From Nonomuraea basaltis (GTDB lineage Bacteria; Actinomycetota; Actinomycetes; Streptosporangiales; Streptosporangiaceae): DNA of 64,000 bases. Position 1 is the first letter of the stretch. Each line of letters opens with the position of its first letter. Position numbers and translations under genes: made by a program. The notes beneath the pieces were generated by a model. It worked only from the letters and a program-made list of their open reading frames with translations. It was not told where the DNA came from and made no database searches. Of this stretch, positions 61,640 to 64,000 are shown in pieces. The stretch lies in NCBI RefSeq assembly GCF_005893125.1, contig NZ_VCJS01000006.1, positions 62,001-126,000 on the forward strand, written 5' to 3'.

Positions 61640-62749
61640 CTACAGCCAGCCGTTGCGGCGGAAGCCGCGGTGCAGGAGCACGCAGGCGGTGATCATGACG
61701 GCCAGCACCGCCGGGTAGCCCCAGACCTGCTTGGTCTCCGGCATGAAGTCGAAGTTCATGCCGTAGACGCCGGCGATCATCGTGGGCACGGCCAGGATGG
61801 CCACCCATGAGGAGATCTTGCGCATGTCCTCGTTGGCCAGCGCGTTCGAGCGGGCCAAGGCGGCCTGCAGGATCGAGCTGCACAGCTCGTTCGAGGACTC
61901 CACCTGCTCACACACCCGGGACAGGTGGTCGCCGACGTCGCGGAAGTAGTCGCGCATCTCCGACGGGATCATGCGGCGCTGGGGCAACGCGGACAGCGGG
62001 GCCCGGAGCGGGGTGATGGCCCGCTTCATCTCCAGCATCTCCCGCTTGAGCTGGTAGATCCGGTTGATGTCGCGGGAGCTGACGTCGGCGAACACGGTCG
62101 CCTCGACCTCTTCGAGCTCCAGCTGCATGAGATCGGCGACCTGCAGGTACTGGTCGACGACGTGGTCGGAGATGGCGTGCAGCACGCCCGCCGGCCCGCG
62201 GTTCATCAGCTTGGGCTTGTCCTCAAGGCGGTCGCGGACCACGGTGAGCGGGCAGTGCTCGCCGTGCCGCACCGTCACCACGAAATCCACGCCGAGGAAG
62301 ACCATGATCTCGCCGGTGGCGATGATCTCGCTGTTGTCGGTCAGCTCGTCGTGGTCGAGGTACGCGATGGTCTTGAGCACCATGAACAGCGAGTCGCCGT
62401 ACCGCTCGACCTTGGGGCGCTGGTGCGCCTTGACGGCGTCCTCGACGGCCAGCGGGTGCAGGCCGAACACCTCGGAGAGCCACTCCACCTCGGGGGCCCC
62501 CGGCTCATGCAGGCCCACCCAGACGAACGCCTTGGCGCCCTCGGCGCTCTGGTTGTGCTCGCGTACGAGGCCGAGCGCCTCGACGATGCCCGTGGCCGAG
62601 ACCTTCTTGCCCTGCACGTAGGCGCCGAACTCGACGATGGAGTCGCCAGGGGGCACGCAGACCTCACGCACCGGCTGGGTGAGCTGGCGCGTGGTGCGTG
62701 GCTGTACGTGGTGACGGTTGATACGACGGAAAAGCGTGGACGAGCGCAT
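61640..62749 (-). CDS. corA: CorA-family magnesium/cobalt channel
   Basis: 369 residues. Large cytoplasmic N-terminal domain (about 1-300) including EFGAYVQGKKVSATGIVEAL, then two C-terminal helices; the first ends with the family signature YGMNF (GMN motif, near residue 333) and the second is WGYPAVLAVMITACVLLHRG. Forms a pentameric divalent-cation channel. The extreme N terminus is slightly long (MRSSTLFRRINRHHVQPRTT). Upstream 349 bases separate it from purD. Confidence 0.94.
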   Translation of the reverse strand: MRSSTLFRRINRHHVQPRTTRQLTQPVREVCVPPGDSIVEFGAYVQGKKVSATGIVEALGLVREHNQSAEGAKAFVWVGLHEPGAPEVEWLSEVFGLHPLAVEDAVKAHQRPKVERYGDSLFMVLKTIAYLDHDELTDNSEIIATGEIMVFLGVDFVVTVRHGEHCPLTVVRDRLEDKPKLMNRGPAGVLHAISDHVVDQYLQVADLMQLELEEVEATVFADVSSRDINRIYQLKREMLEMKRAITPLRAPLSALPQRRMIPSEMRDYFRDVGDHLSRVCEQVESSNELCSSILQAALARSNALANEDMRKISSWVAILAVPTMIAGVYGMNFDFMPETKQVWGYPAVLAVMITACVLLHRGFRRNGWL

Positions 62750-63098
62750 GGCAGTCCCTTTCCGCCCGACCTGGCACGCTCCACGCGCGACGAAAAGTCA
62801 CCTCAATCAACACACATGCGTGGAGGCACGATCAGGCTGCCGGATTGGAGTGGTCGGGGGTACACCGGCTGTACGTGTGGAAGCACGTACTGCTGGGATC
62901 ACCAGGATTCATCCCGGACCACCTCCAATCGCAAGAGACACCGCAAAGCCGCCTCAACCTACCACAGGCGGGTGAACCTATCCGACGATACCTGGCAGAC
63001 GGTTCACCGATCAGGTAGAACTCGACAAAGATTGCTGCCTATTCCGGCATTTGGTGTCCTGGAGACCGGAGCCTGCACCTGGTGGCGGAGCTGCGACA
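62750..63098. other. Divergent promoter region of corA and purD
   Basis: 349 bases without a supported gene. It must contain promoters of both flanking genes. I see no strong palindrome, riboswitch-like fold or convincing small frame, apart from short imperfect repeats. Confidence 0.5.

Positions 63099-64000
<902 letters not shown>

Overview
The window is high-GC DNA (close to 70 percent by eye, strong G/C preference at third codon positions) with many GTG and some TTG starts and frequent tail-to-tail gene overlaps. Actinobacterial gene content (SARP-type regulator, NIT-domain sensor kinase, DUF3151 and DUF6510 proteins, poly-HAMP hybrid kinase, fba-DUF3151-purA-purD order) points to a mycelial actinomycete chromosome. 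A Streptosporangiaceae/Nonomuraea-like host is my best guess, but it rests on overall resemblance, not on a search. I saw no rRNA, tRNA, CRISPR array, complete insertion sequence or prophage.

Layout. 1-5.8 kb: proline iminopeptidase, a three-gene operon (sulfite-oxidase-like molybdoenzyme, FAD/NAD reductase, zinc-ribbon protein), a 14-TM drug exporter and a small secreted protein. 5.9-16.7 kb is an accessory region with unusually many broken genes: an NmrA-like tail, a two-component kinase frameshifted by an 8-bp tandem duplication, a P-loop NTPase stub, an ArsR regulator with an internal deletion next to its MFS partner, and a PntA fragment. Intact genes there are an aminoglycoside-phosphotransferase-like kinase, a response regulator, a hemerythrin-like protein, a large SARP/AAA/TPR regulator and a VapBC-type toxin-antitoxin pair with its operator. 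16.8-29.4 kb is carbohydrate metabolism: GH92 mannosidase, GH63-like glucosidase, an MFS exporter, DinB and GNAT genes, then a ROK repressor divergent from xylA and two overlapping sugar-processing genes, with a clear palindromic operator between them.

29.5-46 kb: a cytosolic-looking S8 protease with a small propeptide-like partner gene, class I lysyl-tRNA synthetase, a small kinase, a GT2 glycosyltransferase, a ketopantoate-reductase-like enzyme, a NIT/HAMP/HATPase sensor, NUDIX and MBL hydrolases, a 47-residue zinc-ribbon protein, a short Rho paralogue, an RlmA-type rRNA methyltransferase with an insert, and an S9 peptidase homologue that has lost its catalytic Ser and His. 44.5-51 kb is a signalling module: a GAF/PP2C phosphatase divergent from a seven-HAMP hybrid kinase and a stand-alone receiver. 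51-55 kb: a NYN-domain protein and a sigma factor fused in one chain to an anti-sigma zinc finger, a membrane helix and a large exported domain.

55-64 kb is housekeeping: pyrE, a DedA protein, fba, DUF3151, purA, a GNAT enzyme, glycerophosphodiesterase, CorA, and the start of purD, which runs off the window end.

Most notable for follow-up: the doubly inactivated S9 homologue, the sigma/anti-sigma/membrane fusion, the S8 protease with its propeptide-like partner and tandem palindromes, the recently homogenised poly-HAMP array, and the cluster of decayed genes at 5.9-16 kb.
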